Shown here: positions 30,278-39,861 of the stretch, one piece after another
Layout of the letters: each line of letters opens with the position of its first letter
Numbering within the stretch: position 1 is the stretch's first letter
Translations under genes and position numbers: made by a program
Assembly: GCA_009859145.1 (NCBI GenBank)
Contig: VRVR01000057.1
Coordinates: 1-64,000 of the forward strand
Origin: Andalucia godoyi
Taxonomy: Eukaryota > Discoba > Jakobea > Jakobida > Andaluciidae
Reading direction: 5' to 3'
Length of the DNA stretch: 64,000 nt
Notes under the pieces: model-generated
Databases searched by the model: none
Told to the model about the DNA's origin: nothing
The model's input: only the letters and a program-made list of their open reading frames with translations

Positions 30278-32392
30278 TCACTTGTACTCCGCACAGAGTT
30301 GCTTAAAGTCCGCAACGAGATCGTCAATCGTCTTTGAACCGTGTACAACGTTGTCGCGCGTGCGGACGTTTACGGTCTTCGCCTCGAGCTCTTCCTTGCC
30401 CACGACAAGAATGAAGTTATGCTGCGAAAGCTGGGCCTCTCGAACCTTCTTCGAGAGGGTGCGGTCGGTGGTGTCCACGGTTGACCAGAAACCCTCCTTG
30501 AGCAATCGAGTGTTGATTTCCATCGCATACTCCAGATAGTGTTCAGAGACGGGGACGAGGATGACCTGCCGAGGAGAAACCCAGAAAGGCCACTTTCCAG
30601 CAGTATGCTCGGTGAGGACAGCAATGAAGCGCTCCACAGAGCCGAAGATCGCTCGGTGAATCATAACAGGCCGTTCCACGGAGCTTTCGCCCTGAAATTC
30701 CAGATTGAATCGGATGGGAAGCTGGAAATCAAGCTGGATGGTTGCACACTGGTGTTTTCTCTTGAGCGCATCCAAAACCGTCACATCGATCTTGGGACCA
30801 TAGAATGCACCGTCGCCTGGATTAACGCTCCATGGCTCTCCGAATTCTCCAAGAGCCTCGCGCAACTGGTCTTCCGCACGATTCCAGAGCTCAACATCAC
30901 CCAGGAACTTTGCAGGGCGAGTCGACAGGCGCAGCTCAAAGCCCAGTCCAAAGATGCCGTACACCTCCTTCATGAATTGCAGAGCACCGCGGATTTCCGA
31001 CGTGATTTGCGAGGACATGCAAAAGATGTGGGCATCATCCTGCTGAAACCGTCTGACTCTCGTAAGACCTGAAAGCGCGCCAGAAAACTCGTTGCGGTGG
31101 AGCACTCCGAAATCGGCAAATCGAATCGGAAGCTCGCGCCATGACCGCGTCCGATGGGCAAACATCAAGCAGTGACCAGGGCAGTTCATCGGCTTCAGCG
31201 CGAAGACCTCCTTTTCAACCTCAAACGCGAACATGTGCTCCTGGTAGTTTTGCCAGTGGCCAGATTGCTTCCACAGGTCCACGTTGTAGACATTGGGGGT
31301 GACAACAAGATCGAATCCCTTGACACGGTACAGCCCCTTGATGTAGTCCATCAAGCGATCATAAATGCGTCCACCATGCGGCAACCAGAAGCAGGATCCT
31401 GGAGACAGGTTGTGGAAGAAGAACAGCTCCTGGTCCTTTCCGATTTTGCGATGGTCTCTCTTGGCGGCCTCTTCCTGAAACGTAATCCATTCCTTCAGCA
31501 TCTTCTGCTGTGGGAACGAGATTCCATATACACGCTGCAAGGAATCCTTGGTTGCGTCGTTGAGCCAGTACGCAGCAGAGTTCTTGGTGACCTTGAACGC
31601 ACGCACAAGGTTCGTTGCAGGAATATGCGGGCCTTTGCAGGGGTCCACAAACGATCCGCATCGGTACACGGTGCAGAACCCGTCGTCCGCCACACGAGTC
31701 GTCAAGATGTGCATCTTGTAAGGATTGTACTTGAACAGCTCCACAGCGTCCGACTTCTTTACCAGCAGCCGCTGGAACGGGTGTCCGCGACCGGCAGTGA
31801 ATCCCTCGACGTACTTTTCGATCTTTGCAAAGTCCTCCTCACGCACAACGCCCGACATTCCTCCTTCGTAGAAGAATCCGCCGTCTTCCAAAGGCGGTCC
31901 GCGATTCAGCTTCACATCCGGGTACACAGCCTCGAGTGCCGCGCCCAGCAAGTGCGACGACGAGTGCCAAAACACCTCCTTGCCTTCCTCGGAGTCGTAC
32001 GTAAACAGCGTCAGCTTGCAGCTCGCAGGCAGCGGCACCTGGACGTCCCACTCAATACCCTTTGCTTCTGCATCCTTCTCAGCGCCTGCAGCGCCTGCAG
32101 CACCCGCAGTATCTGTAGCATCATCGTCAAAGGCCGGCGGTGCAGCCTGTGCATCGCCTTCAAACACCACATGCGCCAAAATCGCTTCCTGGCCAAGCTT
32201 CTTGGAAATCTGAGCAGCAATTTCAAGCGGAGTCGTCACATCCTTGATGCCCTGCTTCGCCGAACCGTCCGGAAGCGTAATCGTGATCGCCACATTGCGC
32301 TCCTTCGCCGCCGCAATCTCCTTCTCATGCTCCGCCCAAAGCCTCTCAAAAATCGAAACGCGGTCCGAAATATACCCCGGAACCGCAGCCAT
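30278..32392 (-). CDS. Threonyl-tRNA synthetase
   Basis: A 704-residue class II synthetase that charges tRNA-Thr. Order: N-terminal ubiquitin-like TGS domain (~45-90, TLPDGSAKQGI), the editing/SAD domain (WHSSSHLLGAA near 140, which removes mischarged Ser), then the catalytic core with motif 2 (FGVLHRNEFSGALSGLTRVR) and motif 3. The three zinc ligands of ThrRS are recognisable: Cys in MNCPGHC, His in DDAHIFC, His in MIHRAIFGS. A C-terminal anticodon-binding domain follows (VSEHYLEYA ...). No mitochondrial presequence is obvious, so cytosolic; dual targeting from an alternative start is possible. The ATG at 32392 is preceded on the sense strand by a purine-rich GA leader. Confidence 0.95.
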   Translation of the reverse strand: MAAVPGYISDRVSIFERLWAEHEKEIAAAKERNVAITITLPDGSAKQGIKDVTTPLEIAAQISKKLGQEAILAHVVFEGDAQAAPPAFDDDATDTAGAAGAAGAEKDAEAKGIEWDVQVPLPASCKLTLFTYDSEEGKEVFWHSSSHLLGAALEAVYPDVKLNRGPPLEDGGFFYEGGMSGVVREEDFAKIEKYVEGFTAGRGHPFQRLLVKKSDAVELFKYNPYKMHILTTRVADDGFCTVYRCGSFVDPCKGPHIPATNLVRAFKVTKNSAAYWLNDATKDSLQRVYGISFPQQKMLKEWITFQEEAAKRDHRKIGKDQELFFFHNLSPGSCFWLPHGGRIYDRLMDYIKGLYRVKGFDLVVTPNVYNVDLWKQSGHWQNYQEHMFAFEVEKEVFALKPMNCPGHCLMFAHRTRSWRELPIRFADFGVLHRNEFSGALSGLTRVRRFQQDDAHIFCMSSQITSEIRGALQFMKEVYGIFGLGFELRLSTRPAKFLGDVELWNRAEDQLREALGEFGEPWSVNPGDGAFYGPKIDVTVLDALKRKHQCATIQLDFQLPIRFNLEFQGESSVERPVMIHRAIFGSVERFIAVLTEHTAGKWPFWVSPRQVILVPVSEHYLEYAMEINTRLLKEGFWSTVDTTDRTLSKKVREAQLSQHNFILVVGKEELEAKTVNVRTRDNVVHGSKTIDDLVADFKQLCAEYK

Positions 32393-32714
32393 CTCCTTCT
32401 TTCTCTATTCCTCCTATTTAAAAAAGACGAACTCGATAGTCACCGATATGGACAATGAAACCAACAATAAAGATAAGAACAGACACAGGAAAAGCAAAGG
32501 CAAAGGCAAAGGCAAAGGCAAAAGCAAAAGCAAAGTGCTCGACTCGAGGGAAGAACGTCCTTGAGCTTCGCGCACACGAGGGGCAATCTAGCATCAAGTC
32601 TCACGCCAGCATTTTTGGTTTTTGCTTATGCACGGGGTTTGGCTTTGATAGATGGATGATTTTTCTGGTTAATGGATGCTTTGATGATGCTTTGATTGAG
32701 AGAGCGAGTAGGAG
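32393..32714. other. Divergent promoter region with (GGCAAA)n repeat
   Basis: About 320 bases between ThrRS (minus) and the COA5-like gene (plus). A hexanucleotide array (GGCAAA drifting to AGCAAA, about 32483-32536) lies in the middle. No gene is seen. Confidence 0.7.
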
Positions 32715-32924
32715 ATGGGAAAGTCGTGTAAAGGAATTCGGGCAGAACTGATAGCGTGCTTGATAGGGACGCCATGTGGCCAGAACGGAGGCTCACCGAA
32801 AGAGTGTCTTCATGGGCATCCCGAGGCCGCCGCAGCGTGCGACCAGCTTCGCAAAATGTACTTTGAGTGTCGTCGGGGAAACCTCGACATGCGAAAACGA
32901 ATCCGGGGCATTGACGGGTACTGA
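32715..32924 (+). CDS. COA5/PET191-like cytochrome c oxidase assembly factor
   Basis: A 69-residue protein. It begins with MGKSCKGIRAELIACL and has six Cys in three CX9C pairs (C5-C15, C21-C31, C42-C52), then a YFECRRGNLDMRKR stretch and a C-terminal GY. Length, spacing and these segments match PET191/COA5, a mitochondrial intermembrane-space protein needed for complex IV assembly. Such proteins are imported without a presequence and oxidised by the Mia40 relay. A single ATG start, no alternative. The gene is short and easily missed by automatic callers. Confidence 0.9.
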   Translation: MGKSCKGIRAELIACLIGTPCGQNGGSPKECLHGHPEAAAACDQLRKMYFECRRGNLDMRKRIRGIDGY

Positions 32925-33232
32925 CTGTGGTGCCGTCTTCCGTTGCTCTTCGCTGCGTCATTTTTCACTTTGCAAGTTTGTACAGTTAATACTCCTTTTC
33001 CCATCAAAATATACATGTGTATTTAAATTTATAATGCCTTCAACAATACTGATACTGGTATTATCCAAACTCTTTTGGCGGCTGTAGTGCATCTCTTGGC
33101 CGCCGCCCCTTGCTGCCCATCCGCTCTCTCATTTCTCTTTTGACTTTTGGCTATTATTTACCCATTTCTTTGCACGTTTCTATTATTTTTTTTAATTATT
33201 ATTATTACTTTGTTTGTTTCTCCGAATTGTTG

Positions 33233-33292
<60 letters not shown>
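32925..33292. other. Spacer with (GA)n tract before HACD
   Basis: About 370 bases. The last ~57 bases are a nearly pure (GA)n run ending two bases before the ATG of the next gene. No gene is seen in the rest. Confidence 0.8.
33233..33292. repeat. (GA)n tract abutting a start codon
   Basis: A pure GA dinucleotide run on the sense strand ending two bases before the HACD ATG at 33293, so it forms the 5' leader or core promoter. The run stays open in frame, which could mislead gene callers into adding an Arg-Glu extension. Confidence 0.95.
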
Positions 33293-33295
<3 letters not shown>

Positions 33296-34057
33296 GGTGC
33301 GGTAAAGACTGGATATTTGGTGGTGTACAATCTTGTGTGTACAGCAGGATGGGGCTATGTGCTGTACCGAACGCTGGTGATTGCGCAAGCAAACTGCGGA
33401 TTGCTGGGGCTGCCGTCGCTGCAGTCGTTCTTGTCGGTGCTGTTCCCATCGTTGGTGTCGGCAACGGTGCTTCCTGCGCCGACCGCGGCAAAGTACGCGG
33501 CGGTGTATGCTGCGGATCTTGCGCAGACGCTGACGGTTGTGCAGTCGCTTGCGATCCTCGAGATCGTCCACTGCATGATTGGTCTCGTGCGGTCCCCTGT
33601 CTTCTCAACGTTCATGCAGGTGTTCTCGAGGGTGTTTTTGGTTTGGGGGATCTTGAACGTCCCGGGAAACACCGCGCCGTTTGCGTATCCTTTCTGGATC
33701 ACAATGTGTGTCGCGTGGGCCATCTCGGAGTTGGTCCGGTACCCTTTCTACGCATTCGAGCTCGTCGGATCGTCGCCTGCACTGCTGACGTGGGCGCGGT
33801 ACTCGCTGTTCTACGTCCTCTATCCCGTCGGTGTCGCGTCTGAGCTCGCAAACGTCGTCGTCTCGCTGCCGTTCTTCAGACAGACGCGTGTGTACTCCGT
33901 TGCCATGCCAAACGCCTACAACTTTGCATTCGACTACACCATCTTCACCATCATCGTCCTCCTGCTCTATATCCCAGGATTCCCCATGCTCTTCAACATG
34001 ATGCGGGCAAACCGTGCCAAGAAGCTCGCGGCTCCCAAGAAGGAGAAGGCTCTCTAA
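33293..34057 (+). CDS. 3-hydroxyacyl-CoA dehydratase (HACD/PTPLA/PHS1)
   Basis: A 254-residue multi-pass ER membrane enzyme for the third step of very-long-chain fatty acid elongation (dehydration of 3-hydroxyacyl-CoA). About six hydrophobic helices are visible. The active-site region is intact: RYPFYAFEL, then RYSLFYVLYPVGVASE, which contains the catalytic Tyr and Glu spaced seven apart as in PHS1. A basic C-terminal tail with KK residues is compatible with ER retention. The ATG at 33293 was chosen because upstream in-frame codons are just the GA repeat and a preceding non-conserved stretch. Confidence 0.93.
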
Positions 34058-34237
34058 CTCGCTGGCGTGGTTTCCTCCTTTGCCTTTTTCCCTTTTATTC
34101 AATTCATTTTATTATTATTTTTGTTATGTTACTTTTTAAATTTTTTGTAAACATTATTTTTTAATCATTGTTTTTTGCACGTAAATTAATCCACGCCGTC
34201 AATGCCCGCAGTCACGTCCACGTACGCATGTGTGTGA

Positions 34238-34280
<43 letters not shown>

Positions 34281-34299
34281 TCTGCTGTTTACTCGCTTC
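34058..34299. other. Short convergent spacer with (GT)n
   Basis: About 240 bases between the convergent HACD and GILT genes. It contains a (GT)n microsatellite at about 34230-34277 and AT-rich runs likely to hold poly(A) signals. Confidence 0.8.
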
Positions 34300-34962
34300 T
34301 TAGCAGAATGCAGGAGTGGGTCCCTTGTAGCGGCTGCAGACGCACTTGAGGACGTCGGTTTCACAGTCGTCGGCGTGCTGTCCGTCGACGACGACCCACG
34401 GGACATACTTGTGTGCGGGGCTAAGGATCTCGGTTCGTCTGGCTGCAATCAGCTGCAGCTCGCTTGCCTTGTCCGACTGGGCACAGGCAAGGATCTTGGC
34501 AGGATCGAGCTTCACAGACGCTGCACATGCATTGGTGGCCTTTGCAACATCCACTTGTGACTCTTGCTGCCGCAGCTGTGCCTCCAGACAGTCGAGGAAC
34601 GGCCATGCAGGTGCCACATCCGAGTTTTGTCCGCCATTCGGGTCAACGCCAAGCATATACAGCGCACACTGCTCAACTGCGTTTCCAAGACACTCGTTCG
34701 GGCCGTGCTGGCACGTAATGCTGGATGCTGACCGCCGGGCATTCCCGTACGGAACGACTTCGAGGTGGACGTACGACAGCAGACCGTGCGCCGAGATCCC
34801 GGTGCTCAGCTGGTCCAGAATCAGAGACTGGCAGTCCGGACACAGCGATTCTTCATACAGCGTCAAGTTCAGCTTCGGGACCGGCGCACTCCGCGCAAAC
34901 GCCACTGTCGACAATGACGCAACGCACAAAGCAAGAAGCACACACGTCACCAGCCGACTCAT
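34300..34962 (-). CDS. GILT-type lysosomal thiol reductase
   Basis: A 220-residue secreted/lysosomal protein. A signal peptide covers about residues 1-23 (MSRLVTCVLLALCVASLSTV). The redox site CPDC is at 41-44. The GILT signature C-Q-H-G-x2-E-C-x2-N-x4-C is exact at 84-99. Further paired Cys stabilise the fold. GILT reduces protein disulfides at low pH in lysosomes; in single-celled eukaryotes it probably aids digestion of ingested or autophagic protein. The last Cys-rich segment is close to the stop. Confidence 0.93.
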   Translation of the reverse strand: MSRLVTCVLLALCVASLSTVAFARSAPVPKLNLTLYEESLCPDCQSLILDQLSTGISAHGLLSYVHLEVVPYGNARRSASSITCQHGPNECLGNAVEQCALYMLGVDPNGGQNSDVAPAWPFLDCLEAQLRQQESQVDVAKATNACAASVKLDPAKILACAQSDKASELQLIAARRTEILSPAHKYVPWVVVDGQHADDCETDVLKCVCSRYKGPTPAFC

Positions 34963-35251
34963 TCTTTGTTATTGTTGTTGTTGGAGATGTCGGAACAACT
35001 AGGCCAAAACAAAAACAACAACCAAAAATAAAAACAAATGAACGGACCCTTCTGCTGGCTTCTGATGATGACGAGTCTGCCTTGGTCGAAGGTTTGAGAG
35101 GAAATTCCTCAAAGAATTTCCTTGCGTCACTTGCGAGGTGCAGCTGTTTGTTGTTTGGGTTGTTGGTATAGTAGTTGGCTGTGTTTTTATTTTATTTTTT
35201 TTTTATTACTACAGTTGCGAGGATATTGCTTGGGCTTCCAAAGTTTATGGT
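34963..35251. other. Spacer, no gene seen
   Basis: About 290 bases between GILT and bestrophin (both minus), with A-rich and T-rich runs. Nothing is recognised. Confidence 0.6.
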
Positions 35252-36463
35252 TCAAACGGACTCGACGTCCTTTCGCAGATGCATCCGGTGGATCGCGGAC
35301 TTGACTGCTTCCAGATGCCCGTCAACCCACTGGAACATTCCAAAGTGAGGGAAATGGTTCGGGTTCTTGCCGAACGGGAACCAAAGTACCGAGTGCAGCT
35401 CGAGAATACCCTGTAAAAACGCATTCAAGAACCCCAGGGTAATAATATTGAAGACCACTCCGATGACCTGGTCTCCTCCAGACTTTCCGAGATAGTCCTG
35501 CTGATACTCGTAGCCACTGAGAACGGCCTGGATAAATAAGTACACTTTCACCAGAAACGTGATGAAGTGTACGTACAAGTACGGGATCTGGTGCAAGCGA
35601 AACGTGTCAATGTCAACTGCAATGCTCCGTATCCTGTTGATCTTGTCGGCAGTAAAGTGCTCGGCGACGCGCTGGATTGCATCTGGGTTGTGGGCCTTCA
35701 CCCACAGAAACTCCGAATGGATGTTTGCAATGAGCACGTCCACGCACGCCGCCGGGTCTGCGTCGCGGAGCTGTGTGATCTCGTCTCGCGTCAGCGTTCC
35801 TGAAATTTCCAGTCCGTGGAAGTAGTCCTCGCGGATGGCAGGAGACTTTGTGAATCCTGGTGTCTTTGTCGTCGCATACCGTGAAAGCATCAGCACGTAG
35901 AATGCTCTGCAATAGCGCTCGACAAACAGCAGCAGATTCTTGATGGGAGGGAGCGCCAAGGACTCGTGCTTGAAGGTCATCGCTGTGTGAAGAAGCAGGT
36001 CGCTAAGGGCTGCCATGTACAGCTGCACGCTTGTGCGGATAGACCACCACCGGCCGATTGTAAGCGACACAAAGAAGCCTGCAAAGAAGTACATGCCTGA
36101 CGAAAAGTCATTTTCAAGTGCATAGACGTGTTTGATCCATGGGAGATTCTGTGTGCCATGGAATCCATAGTCCACAATGACTGCTGAAACCCCCGAGACG
36201 ACCAGGAGGAACACCAGCTGAATCCACATGAACCTCGATCGAAGTACCGAGCCCGAAAAGTCAAGAAACGTCCATCCGTGCAGTCGCCGAGGATCGTAGC
36301 CCGACACATACGGCCCCGTCCATCGCAGCCCGGACTTGTGGATCTTTTGCTCTGGAACGTTCCCAAGCAGCGACTGGTACGGTGCATAGTTCTCACTCTT
36401 CCATGTGTCCGAATGGAACGACCCAGACGAAGACTGTCGCACAAGTGGAACCCGCATCGACAT
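35252..36463 (-). CDS. Bestrophin/UPF0187-family anion channel
   Basis: A 403-residue protein starting at the ATG at 36463; the frame extends to a TTG at 36514 through the GA-rich leader, giving a false poly-Glu N-terminus. It has the bestrophin-like layout: an N-terminal GWTFLDFSGSVLRSRFMWIQ segment, four hydrophobic helices, and a conserved C-terminal segment with IPYLYVHFITFLVKVYLF and ILELHSVLWFPFGKNP. Members of this fungal/bacterial/protist branch form pentameric Cl-/HCO3- channels or related carriers. Subcellular location is not evident. Confidence 0.8.
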   Translation of the reverse strand: MSMRVPLVRQSSSGSFHSDTWKSENYAPYQSLLGNVPEQKIHKSGLRWTGPYVSGYDPRRLHGWTFLDFSGSVLRSRFMWIQLVFLLVVSGVSAVIVDYGFHGTQNLPWIKHVYALENDFSSGMYFFAGFFVSLTIGRWWSIRTSVQLYMAALSDLLLHTAMTFKHESLALPPIKNLLLFVERYCRAFYVLMLSRYATTKTPGFTKSPAIREDYFHGLEISGTLTRDEITQLRDADPAACVDVLIANIHSEFLWVKAHNPDAIQRVAEHFTADKINRIRSIAVDIDTFRLHQIPYLYVHFITFLVKVYLFIQAVLSGYEYQQDYLGKSGGDQVIGVVFNIITLGFLNAFLQGILELHSVLWFPFGKNPNHFPHFGMFQWVDGHLEAVKSAIHRMHLRKDVESV

Positions 36464-36716
36464 TTCTTCTTCTTCTTCTCTCTCTCTCTTTTCTTTTCCT
36501 TTTTTTTCCCTCAATTTATTCGTTTTTTTTTAATTTCCCCCACTTTTCTGAGTTCCCTCCCAGCTGCTTTGTATGTACAATCACAAAGTACAGATCCTCA
36601 CGCAGACCTTTTTCCACGCACGCCAAAAAACAAAACAAAAAAAAAAAAGGGAAAAGGAAAGACAGAAAAAAGAAAAGTCCAAAGAAAAACCTACAGCAAA
36701 ACCTAATGAAGGGATT

Positions 36717-36721
36717 CTCTG

Positions 36722-36769
<48 letters not shown>

Positions 36770-36770
36770 G
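36717..36770. repeat. (GTTTTC)n hexanucleotide array
   Basis: About eight tandem GTTTTC units followed by degenerate GATTTT units. The unit is not one of the usual telomere repeats. Confidence 0.9.
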
Positions 36771-37273
36771 CTTTTGATTTTGATTTTGTTTTTGCGATCT
36801 GCGGAGTCCGGAGTTGACGCGGCGAAGAAGACAAAAGCAGCCAGCCCCGCAAAAGAAAAAACAGCTGGATTGCGGCGCAATGCGGAACGGTCTCCCCCCA
36901 AAAACAGAAAACCAGGAAAAGGAAAAGGAGAAAAACCGAAACCCTTTTTTGATGCTTGAGTTGGACCTGGGTTGAGACTTGACAGTGGGGAGAAGGGGGG
37001 GGAAACCGTCCCCCAATTTGAACCGGGTCACTTGACTCTTTCTTCGCCAACAAACACACACTCTCCTGAGTCTTGTGTGTGTGTGTGTGTGTCTCTCTCT
37101 CTCTGTGGATTCTTTTTTCCTCTTCTTTCCGTCCACGCCCAAATCCTTCTGGTGTTTTGGATTTTATTTTATTTTTATTTTTATTTTTTAAGTTTGGGTT
37201 TCATTTTCTTTCTATTTTATTTTATTTTTTGGGGAGTTGAATTGTGTGCTTTTTGGAATCAGCAGGATCCTAG

Positions 37274-37813
<540 letters not shown>

Positions 37814-38217
37814 AACACTGCGGATCCCCCAGTGAACGAACGAACCAACGAACGAACAATGGATGGATGACGGAATCAATGCATGAATGCCGGACGGGAA
37901 CCGCAATGACGCAAACGAGGGGAGAAACATGATCGAGCTCGTCTCAATGCTTGTTTTTTCACGAGTGTAAAGTAAACCTGTAGAACATGGAGCGAATCTT
38001 ACTCTCAAAAAAGTCGCGATCGAGCAGACGAAAAGGTCGCGGGGACTAACGCGCTGTAGCCTGTTGCAGTCAGAACTCATGACACGTCATCCTTCTCCCA
38101 TCACGACGCAGGTCTCACGTTTTCTTTGCATCGTTCACTCCTGAAGTTCGACGAAGAGAGTTGAATAGTCGACGGCCGCCTCTGCAGAGAAGAAGAACAA
38201 CGACCGGGGAGGAGGGA
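37814..38217. other. Intergenic, no gene seen
   Basis: About 400 bases between the E2 and glutathione peroxidase genes, with a short CGAACGAA-type degenerate repeat just after the E2 stop. Nothing else is seen. Confidence 0.6.
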
Positions 38218-38715
38218 ATGTCGGTCAAACAGGCGTTTTCGTGGGCCGGACTGCGAGCCAGGGACATCAAAGGGAATGACCGGAACCTCGCAAGCGACTG
38301 TACTGGGCGTGGCGCGGTGCTGGTGGTGAACGTTGCTTCCGAGTGCGGCTACACCCCGCAGTACAAGGGGCTTCAGGAGCTGTACGCAAAGTACGGGGGC
38401 GAGAACGGGCTTCTGGTGCTTGGGTTTCCTTGCAACCAGTTTGGCGCACAAGAGCCCGGATCTGATGACGCAGTCTCGGCGTTTTGCGAGGCTCGATTCA
38501 ACGTGGCGTTCCCGATGTTCTCCAAGATCGACGTGAACGGACAAAACACACACCCCGTTTTCGCTGCGCTGAAACAGGCGGCTGGCGTGCAGAACATCAA
38601 GTGGAACTTTGCAAAGTTTCTCGTGTCCAAGGACGGCACCGTGGTGAAGCACTTTCCTTCCAGCGTTACCCCGGCTCAGCTCGAATCCGAAATCGAGCTC
38701 ATGCTCAATGCGTAG
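38218..38715 (+). CDS. Thioredoxin-dependent glutathione peroxidase-like peroxidase
   Basis: A 165-residue protein from the ATG at 38218 (the frame extends to a TTG at 38161). The peroxidatic residue is Cys (not Sec) at 43 in VNVASECGYTPQY. A second Cys sits in LGFPCNQFG (72), and the likely resolving Cys in SAFCEARF (90), the arrangement of plant and fungal thioredoxin-dependent GPx enzymes. WNFAKFLV near 129 gives the catalytic Trp-Asn. It should reduce H2O2 and lipid peroxides using thioredoxin. No targeting signal is clear in this short form; the upstream basic stretch would be needed for an organelle form. Confidence 0.93.
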   Translation: MSVKQAFSWAGLRARDIKGNDRNLASDCTGRGAVLVVNVASECGYTPQYKGLQELYAKYGGENGLLVLGFPCNQFGAQEPGSDDAVSAFCEARFNVAFPMFSKIDVNGQNTHPVFAALKQAAGVQNIKWNFAKFLVSKDGTVVKHFPSSVTPAQLESEIELMLNA

Positions 38716-39147
38716 TGTCGCGCAGTGGCTATGCGCAGTGACTGTGTGTAAACATGATGTTTAAACTGTGCGTGTAAAGAGTGTTTGCAGAGCGATGTGT
38801 GTCGTTGCATTCGCAGGGTGCAGGGAGCCCAGGGGTTCCTTTTACGGTACTCGTTTTCCGCGAGAAAAGGACGCTCGGCGGAAGAGCTGCTCATCCTGCT
38901 GCCACGCAGCGGATTCAGCACAGTGGTTCACGGGCGCAACCGCTTGGCGATGGAGCACGGACCGCGGGGCCTACTCCGTCTTACACCTCAGCCGTGCCAA
39001 ACGCCGTGCATATTGCGTGGCCGCAAGTCATAATCCCACAACCTCTCCCCAACCTCAAATCAACAAATGCATCTCGGTACCGTGTCACAGGTGTCGAAGG
39101 GTGCTCGCAGAGAGCAGGTTTTTATTATTTGAACTGGGAAAACAATG
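38716..39147. other. Intergenic, no gene seen
   Basis: About 430 bases between convergent GPx and BORCS8-like genes. Short open frames have no motif. Confidence 0.6.
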
Positions 39148-39567
39148 CTAACTGCTGTAGCTGGTCTCGGCGCCCTCGTAAGCCGAGGAGGACGGCGGCG
39201 GTATTGGTGATGCCGCAGCCAGTGCAGCTGGCGGCGACGCCTGTGATGGTGATGGTGGTGGTGGTGGCTTGAACAAGACGAGGTGAGACTCCAGGGCCTT
39301 GGAGAGTCGCTTCATTCGATTGGCGGCCGACTGCACGCCTGCCGTCGCGCCCATTGCGTACTCGATGGCGTAGCTTGCATCGCTTGCATGGCGGATCTCC
39401 GCACGGAACGCCGCCTTGCGCTCCACGAGCACGGGCACCGTACGACGAATATGGTCCTGGATGCGCACAAGCCCCACAGACGGCCCTGCCGCCAAATGCT
39501 CAAGCATGTCCGATACCTTGTCGCCGAACCCCAACACCTTTTTGTTCTCGGTCAACGAAACACTCAT
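39148..39567 (-). CDS. BORCS8/MEF2BNB-like BORC complex subunit
   Basis: From the ATG at 39567 the protein is 139 residues. The first ~95 are helical and match BORCS8: KVSDMLEHLAAGPSVGLVRIQDH, RRTVPVLVERKA, and SDASYAIEYAM. BORC sits on lysosomes and recruits ARL8 to move them along microtubules. The C-terminal tail is Pro/Ser-rich. An alternative ATG at 39726 would add 53 residues including a poly-Thr stretch encoded by a (GTT)n microsatellite; the inner start is preferred because conservation begins there. Confidence 0.75.
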   Translation of the reverse strand: MSVSLTENKKVLGFGDKVSDMLEHLAAGPSVGLVRIQDHIRRTVPVLVERKAAFRAEIRHASDASYAIEYAMGATAGVQSAANRMKRLSKALESHLVLFKPPPPPSPSQASPPAALAAASPIPPPSSSAYEGAETSYSS

Positions 39568-39579
39568 GTTTCTATAGGG

Positions 39580-39581
39580 CG

Positions 39582-39613
<32 letters not shown>

Positions 39614-39614
39614 G
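39580..39614. repeat. (GTT)n microsatellite
   Basis: About eleven GTT units just upstream of the preferred BORCS8 start; if the longer start is used it encodes poly-Thr. Confidence 0.95.
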
Positions 39615-39861
39615 CTATGGCTGCCTCTTTGATTCTTTGGACTCGCAGTCGCGTTCGTACGTTGACCTCTGGGTGGGCGTCTGCGGGACCAGTTTTTGAA
39701 AACGCTTTGAAGGATTGACTTTGCATGCGACTTGCTGTACCATCCGTCGTCTGCAGCTCCTACTACTACTACAACTGCAGTCGGTGCAGTGTTGATTATT
39801 TCTTTTATTTATTTTTTTACAGAAGTTGACGGCAATCTCTGGAGCTTGGAAGGGACGGTTC

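Noticed and set aside
31154-32458. 434-residue plus-strand ORF antisense to ThrRS
   Set aside because: A shadow of a well-supported gene; the long antisense frame follows from codon bias, with no domain of its own.
36717-36770. Internal telomere-like array
   Set aside because: The GTTTTC unit lacks the G-triplet of known telomere repeats and fades into other T-rich units.
36516-37142. Long ORFs through the bestrophin-E2 spacer
   Set aside because: They are hexamer and dinucleotide repeats translated as Lys/Asn/Thr or Phe/Ser runs.
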